Shown: positions 24,947 to 33,612, counted from the first letter of the stretch. The stretch: 37,903 nt of DNA from an uncultured Prevotella sp. (GCA_946623195.1 CAMOQW010000008.1:1-37903); one strand, 5' to 3'. The notes: generated by a model from the letters alone, not told the origin. Program-made: numbers and translations.

Positions 24947-24978
24947 TTTGGTTTTCTTCCCGCTTATTCGTACCTTTG
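24947..24978 (+). promoter_or_regulatory. Promoter of ruvB
   Basis: TTTG (24947-24950), exactly 20 bases, then TACCTTTG (24971-24978), a perfect Bacteroidota promoter. The ruvB ATG follows 18 bases after the -7 box, which excludes the longer open frame starting at 24948. Confidence 0.8.
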
Positions 24979-24995
24979 TCGCCAAAAAAGAAACC

Positions 24996-26030
24996 ATGGA
25001 TGGAGATTTTGACATCAGACAAGAGCAACTGAGTACGAGCGAGAAGGATTTCGAAAACGCACTGCGACCGCTGGCTTTCAACGACTTCAGCGGACAGAAG
25101 CAGGTGGTGGAAAACTTAGAAGTGTTCGTTGAGGCTGCCAAATATCGCGGCGAACCGCTAGACCATGTACTGCTTCACGGCCCCCCAGGACTGGGTAAGA
25201 CAACGCTGTCGAACATCATTGCAAACGAGCTGGGCGTAGGTTTCAAAATAACATCGGGGCCGGTGCTCGACAAACCAGGCGACCTGGCAGGCATCCTGAC
25301 ATCGCTGGAAAGGAACGATGTGCTGTTTATCGATGAGATACACCGTCTGTCGCCCGTGGTGGAAGAATATCTCTACTCGGCAATGGAGGACTACCGCATC
25401 GATATTATGATAGACAAGGGTCCGTCGGCACGCTCGATACAGATAGACTTGAACCCGTTCACACTAGTGGGGGCCACAACGCGCAGCGGTCTGCTGACCG
25501 CTCCTCTGCGGGCACGCTTCGGCATCAACATGCACCTGCAGTACTACGACCCGGAAACACTACAGCGCATCATCGAGCGCTCAGCCAGCATCCTACAGGT
25601 GCCCATCACAACGGATGCATCATTGGAAATAGCGCGACGCTCACGAGGTACGCCGCGTATAGCCAATGCACTGCTGCGCCGCGTCCGCGACTTCGCCCAG
25701 GTGAAAGGTTCGGGCAGAATAGACACGGGCATCACTAAGATAGCGCTGACAGCACTGAACATCGACCAGTACGGACTGGACGAGATAGACAACCGCATCC
25801 TGCTGACTATCATCGACAAGTTCAGGGGTGGTCCGGTGGGCATTACAACCATTGCCACGGCTATCGGCGAGGATAGCGGCACGGTGGAGGAAGTGTACGA
25901 ACCTTTCCTCATCATGGAGGGATTTATCAAGCGTACGCCACGAGGCCGTATGGCCACGGAATTGGCTTACAAGCATTTCGGGCGCAATCCTTATTCGGGA
26001 AACATCATGGAACCAAACCTGTTTGAGTGA
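24996..26030 (+). CDS. ruvB: Holliday junction branch migration helicase RuvB
   Basis: A 344-residue AAA+ ATPase that drives branch migration with RuvA at Holliday junctions. Walker A is GPPGLGKT (62-69), Walker B is VLFIDEIH (109-116), sensor 1 is GATTRSG (159-165), followed by PLRARFG with the arginine finger. The C-terminal winged helix ends in the usual [13 protein letters not shown] and AYKHFG. Length and content match the family exactly. The start at 24996 is fixed by the promoter just upstream. coaD starts 3 bases after its stop, so the two are co-transcribed. Confidence 0.98.
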   Translation: MDGDFDIRQEQLSTSEKDFENALRPLAFNDFSGQKQVVENLEVFVEAAKYRGEPLDHVLLHGPPGLGKTTLSNIIANELGVGFKITSGPVLDKPGDLAGILTSLERNDVLFIDEIHRLSPVVEEYLYSAMEDYRIDIMIDKGPSARSIQIDLNPFTLVGATTRSGLLTAPLRARFGINMHLQYYDPETLQRIIERSASILQVPITTDASLEIARRSRGTPRIANALLRRVRDFAQVKGSGRIDTGITKIALTALNIDQYGLDEIDNRILLTIIDKFRGGPVGITTIATAIGEDSGTVEEVYEPFLIMEGFIKRTPRGRMATELAYKHFGRNPYSGNIMEPNLFE

Positions 26031-26033
26031 AGT

Positions 26034-26501
26034 ATGGGGCAAGAGAATATTCGCAGAGTTGGCGTTTTCGTAGGATCCTTCAATCCGTTTACCATAGGCC
26101 ACGACAACGTTGTAAGACGGGCACTGCCACTATTTGACCGACTGGTCATCGGCGTGGTAGGAGACCAGGTGCATAAACCCGACATGCCGTCGGCAGAGGA
26201 GCGCATCAAGGCTATTCAGGAACTGTATGCCCACGAACCGTGTATCGACGTAAAGGCTTACTACGGACTGGCCGTCGATTTTGCCCGAGAACAGGGAGCA
26301 CGGTTTATCGTGAAAGGCATTAGGAGCGCCAAGGACTTCGAATATGAGCGTGAACAGGCCGACATCAACCGCCAACTGAGCGGCATAGAGACCGTATTGC
26401 TATATTCAGAACCGCAATATAGCAGCATCAGCAGCACCATGGTGCGCGAGTTGCAGCATTTCGGAGTGGATGTTTCTGACTTCCTACCGAAGCAGTCGTA
26501 A
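26034..26501 (+). CDS. coaD: Phosphopantetheine adenylyltransferase
   Basis: A 155-residue nucleotidyltransferase that joins AMP to 4'-phosphopantetheine, the fourth step of coenzyme A synthesis. Visible motifs are GSFNPFTIGH (14-23) with the T/HxGH nucleotide site, VKGIRSAKDFEYE and the C-terminal SSISSTMVREL. Length is normal. It lies 3 bases after ruvB on the same strand and is presumably translated from the same mRNA. Confidence 0.97.
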   Translation: MGQENIRRVGVFVGSFNPFTIGHDNVVRRALPLFDRLVIGVVGDQVHKPDMPSAEERIKAIQELYAHEPCIDVKAYYGLAVDFAREQGARFIVKGIRSAKDFEYEREQADINRQLSGIETVLLYSEPQYSSISSTMVRELQHFGVDVSDFLPKQS

Positions 26502-26546
26502 TAAAATACCCAGATACCAAATATTACCGAAAAAACGAAAGAAAGA

Positions 26547-26957
26547 ATGATTACCTATTCAGCAGAAAACGTCAAATTCCCCAACATCAAACGCCGCGAG
26601 ACAACGGCATGGATACGCCGCGTGGCCGCCACCTACGGCAAGAAGGTGGGCGAAGTGGGCTACCTGTTTTGTGATGACAAACACATCCTGGAGGTAAACC
26701 GCAAATACTTGGGTCACGACTACTATACGGACATCATCACCTTCGACTACGACGAAGGCGACATGCTAAACGGCGACCTAGTCATCTCGCTAGACACGGT
26801 GCGGTCGAATGCAGAATTGTTTCAGAAAGAATATGACGAAGAACTGCACCGCGTCATCATCCACGGCATTCTGCACCTTTGCGGCATCAACGACAAAGGG
26901 CCCGGCGAACGTGAACAGATGGAGGCGGCAGAGAACGCAGCCCTGACACTGCGCTAA
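26547..26957 (+). CDS. ybeY: Endoribonuclease YbeY (rRNA maturation factor)
   Basis: A 136-residue metal-dependent RNase involved in 16S rRNA maturation and ribosome quality control. The family core is present: NRKYLGHDYYTDIITFDY and IIHGILHLCGINDK. The zinc ligands are His106 and His110; the third position is Asp116 instead of the His found in E. coli. It starts 45 bases after coaD without a clear promoter and so probably belongs to the ruvB-coaD operon. Its last bases overlap the stop of the converging LOG gene. Confidence 0.95.
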   Translation: MITYSAENVKFPNIKRRETTAWIRRVAATYGKKVGEVGYLFCDDKHILEVNRKYLGHDYYTDIITFDYDEGDMLNGDLVISLDTVRSNAELFQKEYDEELHRVIIHGILHLCGINDKGPGEREQMEAAENAALTLR

Positions 26958-27505
26958 CCGGTGATAGAATACTCTGTTTCCAACAGCTGTTGCAACTCTT
27001 CCAAACTATTGACCACCCGAATGTAGGTGCGCCAGTGTTTTCGAGTGACACCTTGGGCATGAAGGTCATCGAGCATTCGGACGAGGCCATTCCAGAAACC
27101 TTTCATATTATATAGGATGATGCGCTTCTGATGGTAGCCGATAGTGGCCGATGCCGTCATGGTGAAAATCTCGTCCAGCGTGCCAATGCCACCAGGTAGG
27201 GCTATGAAGACATCACTCATGTCCTGCATCAGTTGCTTGCGGTCGCTGAGATTGTCGCAGGGAATCTCCACATCGACATACTTTGAGGTGCGATCACCCT
27301 TCTCAACTATTTGGGGAACGATGCCGATATTACGGCCACCGGCCTCATGGACAGCTTTCGCCAAGCACTCCATCAATCCACAATTCACGCCCCCATACAC
27401 AATATCGTGCCCCTGACGAGCAACCCAATGTCCCAATGTTCTCGTCAGTTCGAAGAAGTCAGCGTCAATCTGCTGGTTGGCACTGCAAAATACACAAATC
27501 TTCAT
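26954..27505 (-). CDS. LOG family (TIGR00730) Rossmann-fold protein
   Basis: A 183-residue protein of the LOG/YvdD type, with CVFCSAN near the N terminus, YGGVNCGLM and the signature LPGGIGTLDEIF (103-114). Characterised members are nucleoside 5'-monophosphate phosphoribohydrolases, first known from cytokinin activation; older databases call them lysine decarboxylases, which is misleading. The bacterial role is probably nucleotide salvage. It is the last gene of the rpoN-led minus-strand operon, 4 bases after ispG, and its stop overlaps that of ybeY. Confidence 0.92.
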   Translation of the reverse strand: MKICVFCSANQQIDADFFELTRTLGHWVARQGHDIVYGGVNCGLMECLAKAVHEAGGRNIGIVPQIVEKGDRTSKYVDVEIPCDNLSDRKQLMQDMSDVFIALPGGIGTLDEIFTMTASATIGYHQKRIILYNMKGFWNGLVRMLDDLHAQGVTRKHWRTYIRVVNSLEELQQLLETEYSITG

Positions 27506-27509
27506 GTCG

Positions 27510-28889
27510 CTAAATGGTTTCCTGGTCTTGGCGAATCAGATCTAGGAGTTTGTCGACGGCCTCAGCCTCAGGGATGTTTTTCTCTACACACTCTTTCCGG
27601 CGATAGAGTGATATCTTGCCGCGCCCAGCACCTACGTAACCATAGTCGGCATCGGCCATCTCACCCGGGCCGTTGACAATGCAACCCATAATACCTATCT
27701 TCAGACCTACCAGATGCGAAGTGGCAGCCTTGATGCGGGCAATCGTCTCCTGTAGGTTATACAGCGTACGACCACAGCCTGGGCAAGAGATATACTCGGT
27801 CTTGGTGAACTTGACGCGAGCTGCTTGGAGGATGGCATCGGCCAGGGCTAGGAGACGCGCCTTGTCATAGGAGGAGTGATGGATGACCAGTTTGGTAGCT
27901 TTCTTGTCAATCAGCAGGGCGCCCACTGTCATGGCAGCCTTGAGCTGCAGGGTCTCCCAATCGGGGGCATCGATGTCCAGCGTGATGGTATCGTCCTTGA
28001 TACCGGTCTCTACTTCCTGACGCAAGCGAGTACACTCAGGTATCAGATCAACAAGCTTGCGGGCTACAGGAATCTCGCACTCTGGTTCCTCGCTAAGCGA
28101 GACGCGTATGGTGTCGCCAATGCCCTCGGTCAACAAGGCACCGATACCCACTGCCGACTTGATGCGCCCGTCTTCACCTTCACCCGCTTCAGTGACACCC
28201 AAGTGCAGAGGATAGTGCATGTCTTCCCGGTCCATGGTTTTCACCAGCAGTCGCACAGTGGTCACCATGACCACAGTGTTAGAAGCTTTAATACTGATGA
28301 CGACATCGTTGAACTGTTCACGCTTGAAAATGCGCAGGAATTCCATACAACTCTCCACAATACCCGCTGGAGTGTCGCCATAGCGCGACATGATACGGTC
28401 ACTGAGTGAACCATGGTTGACACCGATGCGAACAGCTGTATGGTGCTCCTTACAGATATTGATAAAGGGCACCAGTTTGCGCTCAATCTTCTGCAGCTCC
28501 TCAGCATATTCTGCATCGGTGTACTCCAGGTGTTTGAACGTACGGCCCGGGTCTACATAGTTGCCGGGATTGATGCGTACCTTTTCACAGTACTGTGCTG
28601 CCACATCGGCAGTATGAGCCGTAAAATGAACATCAGCCACCAGCGGGGTCTGATAGCCTTCGGCCTTCAGGCGGACAGAGATGTTCTTCATGTTCTCTGC
28701 CTCACGAGTGCCCTGGGTGGTGAAGCGTACCAGCTCACCACCAGCATCAATAATGCGCTTGGCCTGTTGGACACAACCCTCTGTGTCGTTGGTATCAACG
28801 GTAGCCATCGACTGGATGCGAATAGGGTTCTGTCCACCAATGCCAATAGCCCCCACACGAGCCTCAGTGCTAATTCGTCTTGTAATCAT
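27510..28889 (-). CDS. ispG: 4-hydroxy-3-methylbut-2-enyl diphosphate synthase IspG
   Basis: A 459-residue iron-sulfur enzyme of the MEP isoprenoid pathway. The N-terminal barrel shows NPIRIQSMATVDTNDT, LVADVHFTA and KVRINPGNY. The C-terminal domain holds the [4Fe-4S] ligands Cys369 and Cys372 (SCPGCGRT) and Cys403 (MGCIVNGPGE), with Glu410 as the remaining ligand. It is longer than the E. coli form (372) but shorter than the roughly 600-residue three-domain form reported in plants and many Bacteroidota; an insert of about 80 residues lies near 275-355. The ATG overlaps the end of purE by 20 bases. Confidence 0.96.
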   Translation of the reverse strand: MITRRISTEARVGAIGIGGQNPIRIQSMATVDTNDTEGCVQQAKRIIDAGGELVRFTTQGTREAENMKNISVRLKAEGYQTPLVADVHFTAHTADVAAQYCEKVRINPGNYVDPGRTFKHLEYTDAEYAEELQKIERKLVPFINICKEHHTAVRIGVNHGSLSDRIMSRYGDTPAGIVESCMEFLRIFKREQFNDVVISIKASNTVVMVTTVRLLVKTMDREDMHYPLHLGVTEAGEGEDGRIKSAVGIGALLTEGIGDTIRVSLSEEPECEIPVARKLVDLIPECTRLRQEVETGIKDDTITLDIDAPDWETLQLKAAMTVGALLIDKKATKLVIHHSSYDKARLLALADAILQAARVKFTKTEYISCPGCGRTLYNLQETIARIKAATSHLVGLKIGIMGCIVNGPGEMADADYGYVGAGRGKISLYRRKECVEKNIPEAEAVDKLLDLIRQDQETI

Positions 28890-29376
28890 ATTTCACTTCT
28901 GCTAATTCCTGGTTTGCCTTCTCTATTTTGGCCTTAAGACCACTCTTATACTGGCTGAGTCGCTGAGCGATGGCCTCATCGCTGAGGGCCAGCATCTCAA
29001 CAGCCAGAATAGCGGCATTCTGGGCACCATTCACACCAACGGTAGCCACGGGGATACCCGGGGGCATCTGGATGATGCTGAGCATGGCATCCAGTCCGTC
29101 AAGCATTCCCTTGATAGGTACGCCGATGACGGGCAGGGTGGTTGATGCCGCAATGACACCCGGCAGAGCGGCCGCCATGCCTGCCGCGGCAATGATGACT
29201 TTCAGACCACGTTCCTTGGCGCCACGAGCAAACTGTTCGACAGCCTCGGGTGTGCGATGGGCTGAGAGAGCGTTTACTTCAAACGGGACCTGCAATTCAT
29301 CCAGCAGTTTGCAGGCCTTCTCCATAACGGGCAGATCGCTGGTGCTGCCCATGATAATACTAATAATAGGGTTCAT
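28870..29376 (-). CDS. purE: N5-carboxyaminoimidazole ribonucleotide mutase PurE
   Basis: A 168-residue class I PurE that moves the carboxyl group in purine synthesis (N5-CAIR to CAIR). Clear motifs are IIMGSTSDLPVM (7-18), the substrate loop NALSAHRTPE and VIIAAAGMAAALPGV, with GVNGAQNAAILA near the end. The C-terminal tail after the core is slightly extended. It lies in the rpoN operon, 40 bases after the PAP2 gene, and overlaps the ispG start by 20 bases. purK is not nearby. Confidence 0.97.
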   Translation of the reverse strand: MNPIISIIMGSTSDLPVMEKACKLLDELQVPFEVNALSAHRTPEAVEQFARGAKERGLKVIIAAAGMAAALPGVIAASTTLPVIGVPIKGMLDGLDAMLSIIQMPPGIPVATVGVNGAQNAAILAVEMLALSDEAIAQRLSQYKSGLKAKIEKANQELAEVKYDYKTN

Positions 29377-29416
29377 GTTATCTTTTATTTATTTCTATGT
29401 TTCGACGTTCCGACCA

Positions 29417-30037
29417 TTATAAGAAAAGTATGGCAATGGCTGCGCAAAAGAAGCCAACCCAGAAGCCTCCCACCACCTGAGATAATGAATGCTGGCGCAG
29501 GATCATGCGGCAGGAACCCACCACACCACCAACAAGAAACACCAGACAGAGCCACCACACGGGGTTGAAACCGAGGTAATAGGCGAAGGAAAACAAGGCA
29601 CCGCCCACGCCGCCAATGGCTGCCGTATGGGTGCTGATTTTCCACCATACATTAATGAGGGCACACACAATCTGCACCGTCAAGGCACCCACCACGATGC
29701 TGCCCATGAAATGTGGCATGTGCATACGCTGCATCAGGTATATACAGGTGAAATAGCAGGCAATGGAGATGACATACGGTACCATACGACGCTCGCGATG
29801 TCCCAGTTCAATGAGGTTCCATCCTTGATAGTGGCGGTAGAAATGTATCATGATGGTAGGCATCAAGATGGTAAACACATAGACCATAATGAGCACCTGT
29901 AACTTATAGGACCATGGAAACAAGTTCAGATAGCTGAACGAAAAGAGGGTCACCATACCGACCAGAGGTAGGTAGAAAGGTGTAAACACCATGCTCAGGA
30001 TGCGAGCGCCCAGTATGAGTTTTTTCTGTCGTTTCAT
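29417..30037 (-). CDS. PAP2-like membrane phosphatase family protein
   Basis: A 206-residue integral membrane protein with about six hydrophobic helices. Two parts of the PAP2 signature can be seen: KISTHTAAIGG and SCRMILRQHSLSQVVGG, which resemble the family's SxHxx and SRxxxxxHxxxDV motifs. The first motif (KxxxxxxRP) is not evident, so catalytic activity is uncertain. PAP2 enzymes dephosphorylate lipid phosphates such as undecaprenyl or phosphatidylglycerol phosphate. The start is 4 bases after the rpoN stop. Confidence 0.75.
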   Translation of the reverse strand: MKRQKKLILGARILSMVFTPFYLPLVGMVTLFSFSYLNLFPWSYKLQVLIMVYVFTILMPTIMIHFYRHYQGWNLIELGHRERRMVPYVISIACYFTCIYLMQRMHMPHFMGSIVVGALTVQIVCALINVWWKISTHTAAIGGVGGALFSFAYYLGFNPVWWLCLVFLVGGVVGSCRMILRQHSLSQVVGGFWVGFFCAAIAILFL

Positions 30038-30041
30038 ACGT

Positions 30042-31532
30042 TTATTTCCTCAACCTGGCAATGGGGATGCCTAACTGTTCACGATATTTAGCCACTGTCC
30101 GCCGTGCTATAGGATAGCCCTGCTGGGCCAATAGTTCGCGCAAGGCATCGTCGCTGAGCGGTTTGTGTTTGTCCTCACCCTCAATGAGGTCGCGCAGCTT
30201 CGACTTGATTTCACGTGTCGACAACTCTTCCCCATCAGCTGTCTTATATCCATCGCTGAAGAAATAGCGTAGCGGAAAGGTACCCCAGCGGGTCTGGGCA
30301 TACTTAGAATTGCTGACACGCGAGATGGTGCTAAGGTCGAGTCCGGTCTTCTCGGCTATATCCTTCAGTATCATGGGACGAAGCGAAGCTTCATCGCCAT
30401 CCTCAAAGAAACGGTGCTGCCAATGTATAATGGCCCGCATGGTGACAGTCAGCGTATGCTGGCGCACACGGAGAGCCTCTATGAAGTTCTGGGCAGCATC
30501 CACTTTCTGCTTGGTATAGAGCAGTGCCTCCTTCATCTGTCGGCTCATCGTCGTCTTGTCGTTTTGGTAATCGCGCAGGGTATCAGAAAACGATTGCGAG
30601 ACCTGCAGTTCCGGAATATCTCCGTGGTTCAGCTGGAAGGTAACAGTACCGTCATCCTGCGTATCAACGATGAAGTCAGGTGTTATTTGTTGCAGCGAAT
30701 GGCCAACCGACTCACTGAGGGACGCTCCTGGCTTGGGGTTCAGCTTACGCAGTTCACGGATGAGCACCTCAGCCTGCAGATCGGTCAACTGAAGTGTCTG
30801 CTGCAGTTTTTCCCAATGTTTCTTGGTGAACAATTCGAAGTAATTCTCCAGCGTCAGCAGCATCAGTTCCTTGAGTTTCGAGGGAACACGGCGCTTCACC
30901 TGCAGTAGGAGGCATTCCTGTAGCGAACGCGCTCCAATGCCGGCAGGTTCAAACTGCTGCAACAATGACAAAACATGGGATATATCCTCTGGTTTCACCT
31001 CCAGGTTATGATAGACGGCCAACTCATCGGTAATGCTGTCCAACGACTTGCGCAGAATTCCATCGTCATCCAACGATCCTATCAAGTATTCCATGATATA
31101 GCGTTCGCGATCAGACAGTTCCACAAACCCCATTTGTTCCTTAAGCTGCTCATAGAACGACTCCGTCTGTCCATAAGCTATCTCCTCGCGACTATCCTGC
31201 TCAGAGTTGCCCCCCGGGTAGACAGGCAGCTCCTCGTCATCGCGGCCAATAGCCTCCAACGCACTGTCAAGAGCCGACTGGCGCTCCTCCTGCTCATAGT
31301 CGTCTGAACTGGCTGGAGCGTCCGAAGTGTCCGAAGCGTCCGGATAATCCGAACAATCATTATCGGAAACTTCCAAGGCCGGATTGTCGTCCATTTCCGT
31401 ATTGACACGCTCAATGAGCTGCGTAATAGGCAGTTCCGTCAACTGAGCCTGCAACAATTGTTGCTGGGTGATGGTCTGCGTCAGCTTCTGCTGCTGAGCC
31501 AAACGCTGTTCTTGTATCTGCTCTTGAGCCAT
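30042..31532 (-). CDS. rpoN: RNA polymerase sigma-54 factor
   Basis: A 496-residue sigma-54. Region I is glutamine- and leucine-rich (TQTITQQQLLQAQLTELPI), region II is acidic, then the core-binding region (FEPAGIGARSLQECLLLQ) and DNA-binding region follow. The RpoN box ARRTVAKYREQLGIP is at the C terminus. It directs transcription from -24/-12 promoters and needs an enhancer-binding ATPase, none of which lies in this window. It is the first gene of a minus-strand operon (rpoN, PAP2-like, purE, ispG, LOG). The acidic region II is partly encoded by a 9-bp tandem repeat at 31321-31356. Confidence 0.97.
   Translation of the reverse strand: MAQEQIQEQRLAQQQKLTQTITQQQLLQAQLTELPITQLIERVNTEMDDNPALEVSDNDCSDYPDASDTSDAPASSDDYEQEERQSALDSALEAIGRDDEELPVYPGGNSEQDSREEIAYGQTESFYEQLKEQMGFVELSDRERYIMEYLIGSLDDDGILRKSLDSITDELAVYHNLEVKPEDISHVLSLLQQFEPAGIGARSLQECLLLQVKRRVPSKLKELMLLTLENYFELFTKKHWEKLQQTLQLTDLQAEVLIRELRKLNPKPGASLSESVGHSLQQITPDFIVDTQDDGTVTFQLNHGDIPELQVSQSFSDTLRDYQNDKTTMSRQMKEALLYTKQKVDAAQNFIEALRVRQHTLTVTMRAIIHWQHRFFEDGDEASLRPMILKDIAEKTGLDLSTISRVSNSKYAQTRWGTFPLRYFFSDGYKTADGEELSTREIKSKLRDLIEGEDKHKPLSDDALRELLAQQGYPIARRTVAKYREQLGIPIARLRK
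31321..31356. repeat. Nine-base tandem repeat in rpoN
   Basis: Four consecutive 9-base units beginning TCCGAAGTG, TCCGAAGCG, TCCGGATAA and TCCGAACAA. On the coding strand they give a Ser-Asp/Pro-Asp repeat (SDYPDASDTSD). The repeat is in frame, so length changes would alter only the acidic linker. Confidence 0.7.
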
Positions 31533-31540
31533 TTCGTCGG

Positions 31541-31548
31541 CAAAGGTA
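31541..31548 (-). promoter_or_regulatory. -7 box of the rpoN operon promoter
   Basis: TACCTTTG on the minus strand, 9 bases before the rpoN ATG, so the leader should be only a few bases long. The -33 region is weak (no TTTG at the right spacing). Confidence 0.6.
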
Positions 31549-31583
31549 CAAAAAAAAGGTGAACTACGAACTAAAACTGCAAA

Positions 31584-32231
31584 CTATTTGAAGTATTCCT
31601 TCAATTGCTCGGCATAAGAAGCCAACTGCTGGGTGTCAATATTGCCATAATGCTGCCAAGCCTGCTGACAAGGAGCCCTCAACGGACTGTCAACAGCACT
31701 GTATCGGTTCAAATAGGGGTCACAACCCAGGAAAACCTTCATAACGTCGACGACCAGCTGAGCAGGGATGCCCATCATGCTGGCCAGTTCCTGCACCTCA
31801 GGAGTCTCAGTCACCATGGTGAGAGGAGTCAGGCGGAAGTAAAGGTCGAGAATAAGAATCAACATGACAGGCATCAGTCGATGGTCTTCGGCCAACGGGC
31901 GGAAGTCGTGCTCGAAAGTCTCCTCCACCTCCACCCCATCATAGAAGTCGCCATTCGAGCCAAGGTCCCTCATCCGGCGCAACCTTTCCACGGCCCGCTT
32001 CAACTTCCCAGGTTTCTCGCCATACTTCTGCCAGAGGTGCTGCACACGAGTCGTCTCTCTGTTTGCAATATCACACTGGCGGGCAAAAAGCTCCTGCGGG
32101 GAAATATGAAGCTCCAAGCCCAGCTCCACCAACGCACGGCTGTACAAGGGCTTCATACCTATGGGCTCCTGCAGATAAACCTGCATCAGCAACAACCAAT
32201 CATCATCCTGCAAGCTCCGATTCTTCGCCAT
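31584..32231 (-). CDS. Conserved hypothetical protein, helical
   Basis: A 215-residue, apparently cytosolic protein without signal peptide or membrane segment. It is mostly helical: YSRALVELGLELHISPQELF, then VQHLWQKYGEKPGKLKRAVE; a short hydrophobic run LMPVMLILILDLYF near residue 120 is probably a buried helix. I do not recognise a domain. The start at 32231 is the first ATG downstream of the -7 box at 32267-32260; the longer open frame reaches across the promoter and into the divergent gene. It ends 51 bases before rpoN, which has its own promoter. Confidence 0.75.
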   Translation of the reverse strand: MAKNRSLQDDDWLLLMQVYLQEPIGMKPLYSRALVELGLELHISPQELFARQCDIANRETTRVQHLWQKYGEKPGKLKRAVERLRRMRDLGSNGDFYDGVEVEETFEHDFRPLAEDHRLMPVMLILILDLYFRLTPLTMVTETPEVQELASMMGIPAQLVVDVMKVFLGCDPYLNRYSAVDSPLRAPCQQAWQHYGNIDTQQLASYAEQLKEYFK

Positions 32232-32255
32232 AATTGATAGTTTTTGTTTAATTCT

Positions 32256-32287
32256 TTTGCAAATATACATATTTTTTCTTATATTTG
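32256..32287 (+). promoter_or_regulatory. Promoter of the histidine phosphatase pair
   Basis: TTTG (32256-32259), exactly 20 bases, then TATATTTG (32280-32287), a perfect Bacteroidota promoter, 21 bases before the ATG at 32308. Confidence 0.8.
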
Positions 32288-32291
32288 CACA
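32260..32291 (-). promoter_or_regulatory. Divergent promoter of the conserved hypothetical gene, overlapping the plus-strand promoter
   Basis: On the minus strand TATATTTG (32267-32260) is a consensus -7 box. The -33 position at a 20-base spacing reads TGTG (32291-32288), a partial match. The box lies inside the spacer of the opposite promoter, so the two probably exclude each other. Confidence 0.55.
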
Positions 32292-32307
32292 CAAATTAAT
32301 ATATGTT

Positions 32308-33612
32308 ATGAGAAAATTGCTTCTGATAGGGTTGTTGGCCCTTGCCAGCAACCTGCCAGTAATAGTCAGCGCACAACATACCACCATCAAAGAAGAAATC
32401 AGGCAGAACATCCGCTTTTCTGCCAGTAACTACTTGGCCTATCCTGGGCCTAAGCAACTCTGGCTGACACCGGCACCCAACGGGAAGAAGCCATTCTACA
32501 TCTCGCACTACGGACGTCATGGTTCTCGCTACCACAACAAGCCTGAAACCTATGAGATTCCCTACCAGATAATGGCATCAGCTGACAGTGCCGGCAAACT
32601 GACACCCCTGGGCCGCGATGTGCTGGTGCGGCTGAAGCAGATTCGCGACGATGCCCACAACAAATGGGGCGAGCTGACGCCACTGGGTGCCAAGCAGCAG
32701 CAGCAAATAGCCCACCGCATGATGGAGCGGTTTCCAGAAGTCTTCAAGGGCAAGACAACCATCGATGCCCGCAGCACCACGGTGACTCGCTGCATTTTGT
32801 CGATGGAGAACTTTCTGATGCAACTGATACGTGAGAATCCGAAGCTGAAGATTCACCATAATGCCACCCACCGCGACATGTACTATCTGAACCAACAGGA
32901 CAAGCACCTGTTCAGCCAGAAGATGGACTCGGCCACCAAGGTGCGCTACGATGCCTTTGCCCGGTCTCACGAGAAGAACGACCGGCTGATGCGTTCTCTC
33001 TTCAACGACATGAATTATGTCAAGCAGCATGTTGATGCCGGAAAGCTGAACTACTACCTGTTCAAGGTAGCCAGCAACATCCAGAGCACGGATATGCGCA
33101 ACAAGCTGACCCTCTACGACCTCTTTACAGATGAAGAGGTGTATCGCAACTGGACGAAAGAAAATGCGTGGTGGTATATTGCCTTCGGCGGTTCTACCAT
33201 CAACGGAGGCACGCAACCCTACACCCAGCGCAACCTGCTACGCAAAATCATCCTGGACGCCGACAGTTGTATCAAGCTGGACAAGCCGGGTGTCCAACTG
33301 CGCTTCGGCCATGAAACGGTGGTGATGCCGTTGACCTGTCTCCTCAACCTGAACGGCTACGGCCTGGCTACCGACCAGTTGGAGTCTTTGGCTAAAAAGC
33401 AGTGGGCTAACTACAAGATATTTCCGATGGCCAGCAACATCCAGTTTGTGTTCTACCGCAAAGATCCCGGCGACACCGATGTGCTGTTCAAGGTGCTGCT
33501 CAACGAAAACGAAGCCACGCTGCCTATTGGCAGTGCCCTGGAACCCTACTACCATTGGAAAGACTTCAAAGAGTATTACCTAAAGAAACTGGATGCGTAT
33601 GAGAAAGAATAA
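32308..33612 (+). CDS. Histidine acid phosphatase, MINPP/phytase-like (copy 1)
   Basis: A 434-residue exported enzyme (signal peptide 1-22, ending IVSAQ). The branch-2 histidine phosphatase motif YGRHGSRY is at 68-75, with catalytic His71. The second motif is RFGHETV with His335 and Glu336, as in multiple inositol polyphosphate phosphatases rather than the HD of other histidine acid phosphatases. It probably releases phosphate from phytate or other phosphoesters in the periplasm. The start at 32308 follows a perfect promoter and gives a clean signal peptide. A paralogue follows with a 14-base overlap: tandem duplication. Confidence 0.88.
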   Translation: MRKLLLIGLLALASNLPVIVSAQHTTIKEEIRQNIRFSASNYLAYPGPKQLWLTPAPNGKKPFYISHYGRHGSRYHNKPETYEIPYQIMASADSAGKLTPLGRDVLVRLKQIRDDAHNKWGELTPLGAKQQQQIAHRMMERFPEVFKGKTTIDARSTTVTRCILSMENFLMQLIRENPKLKIHHNATHRDMYYLNQQDKHLFSQKMDSATKVRYDAFARSHEKNDRLMRSLFNDMNYVKQHVDAGKLNYYLFKVASNIQSTDMRNKLTLYDLFTDEEVYRNWTKENAWWYIAFGGSTINGGTQPYTQRNLLRKIILDADSCIKLDKPGVQLRFGHETVVMPLTCLLNLNGYGLATDQLESLAKKQWANYKIFPMASNIQFVFYRKDPGDTDVLFKVLLNENEATLPIGSALEPYYHWKDFKEYYLKKLDAYEKE

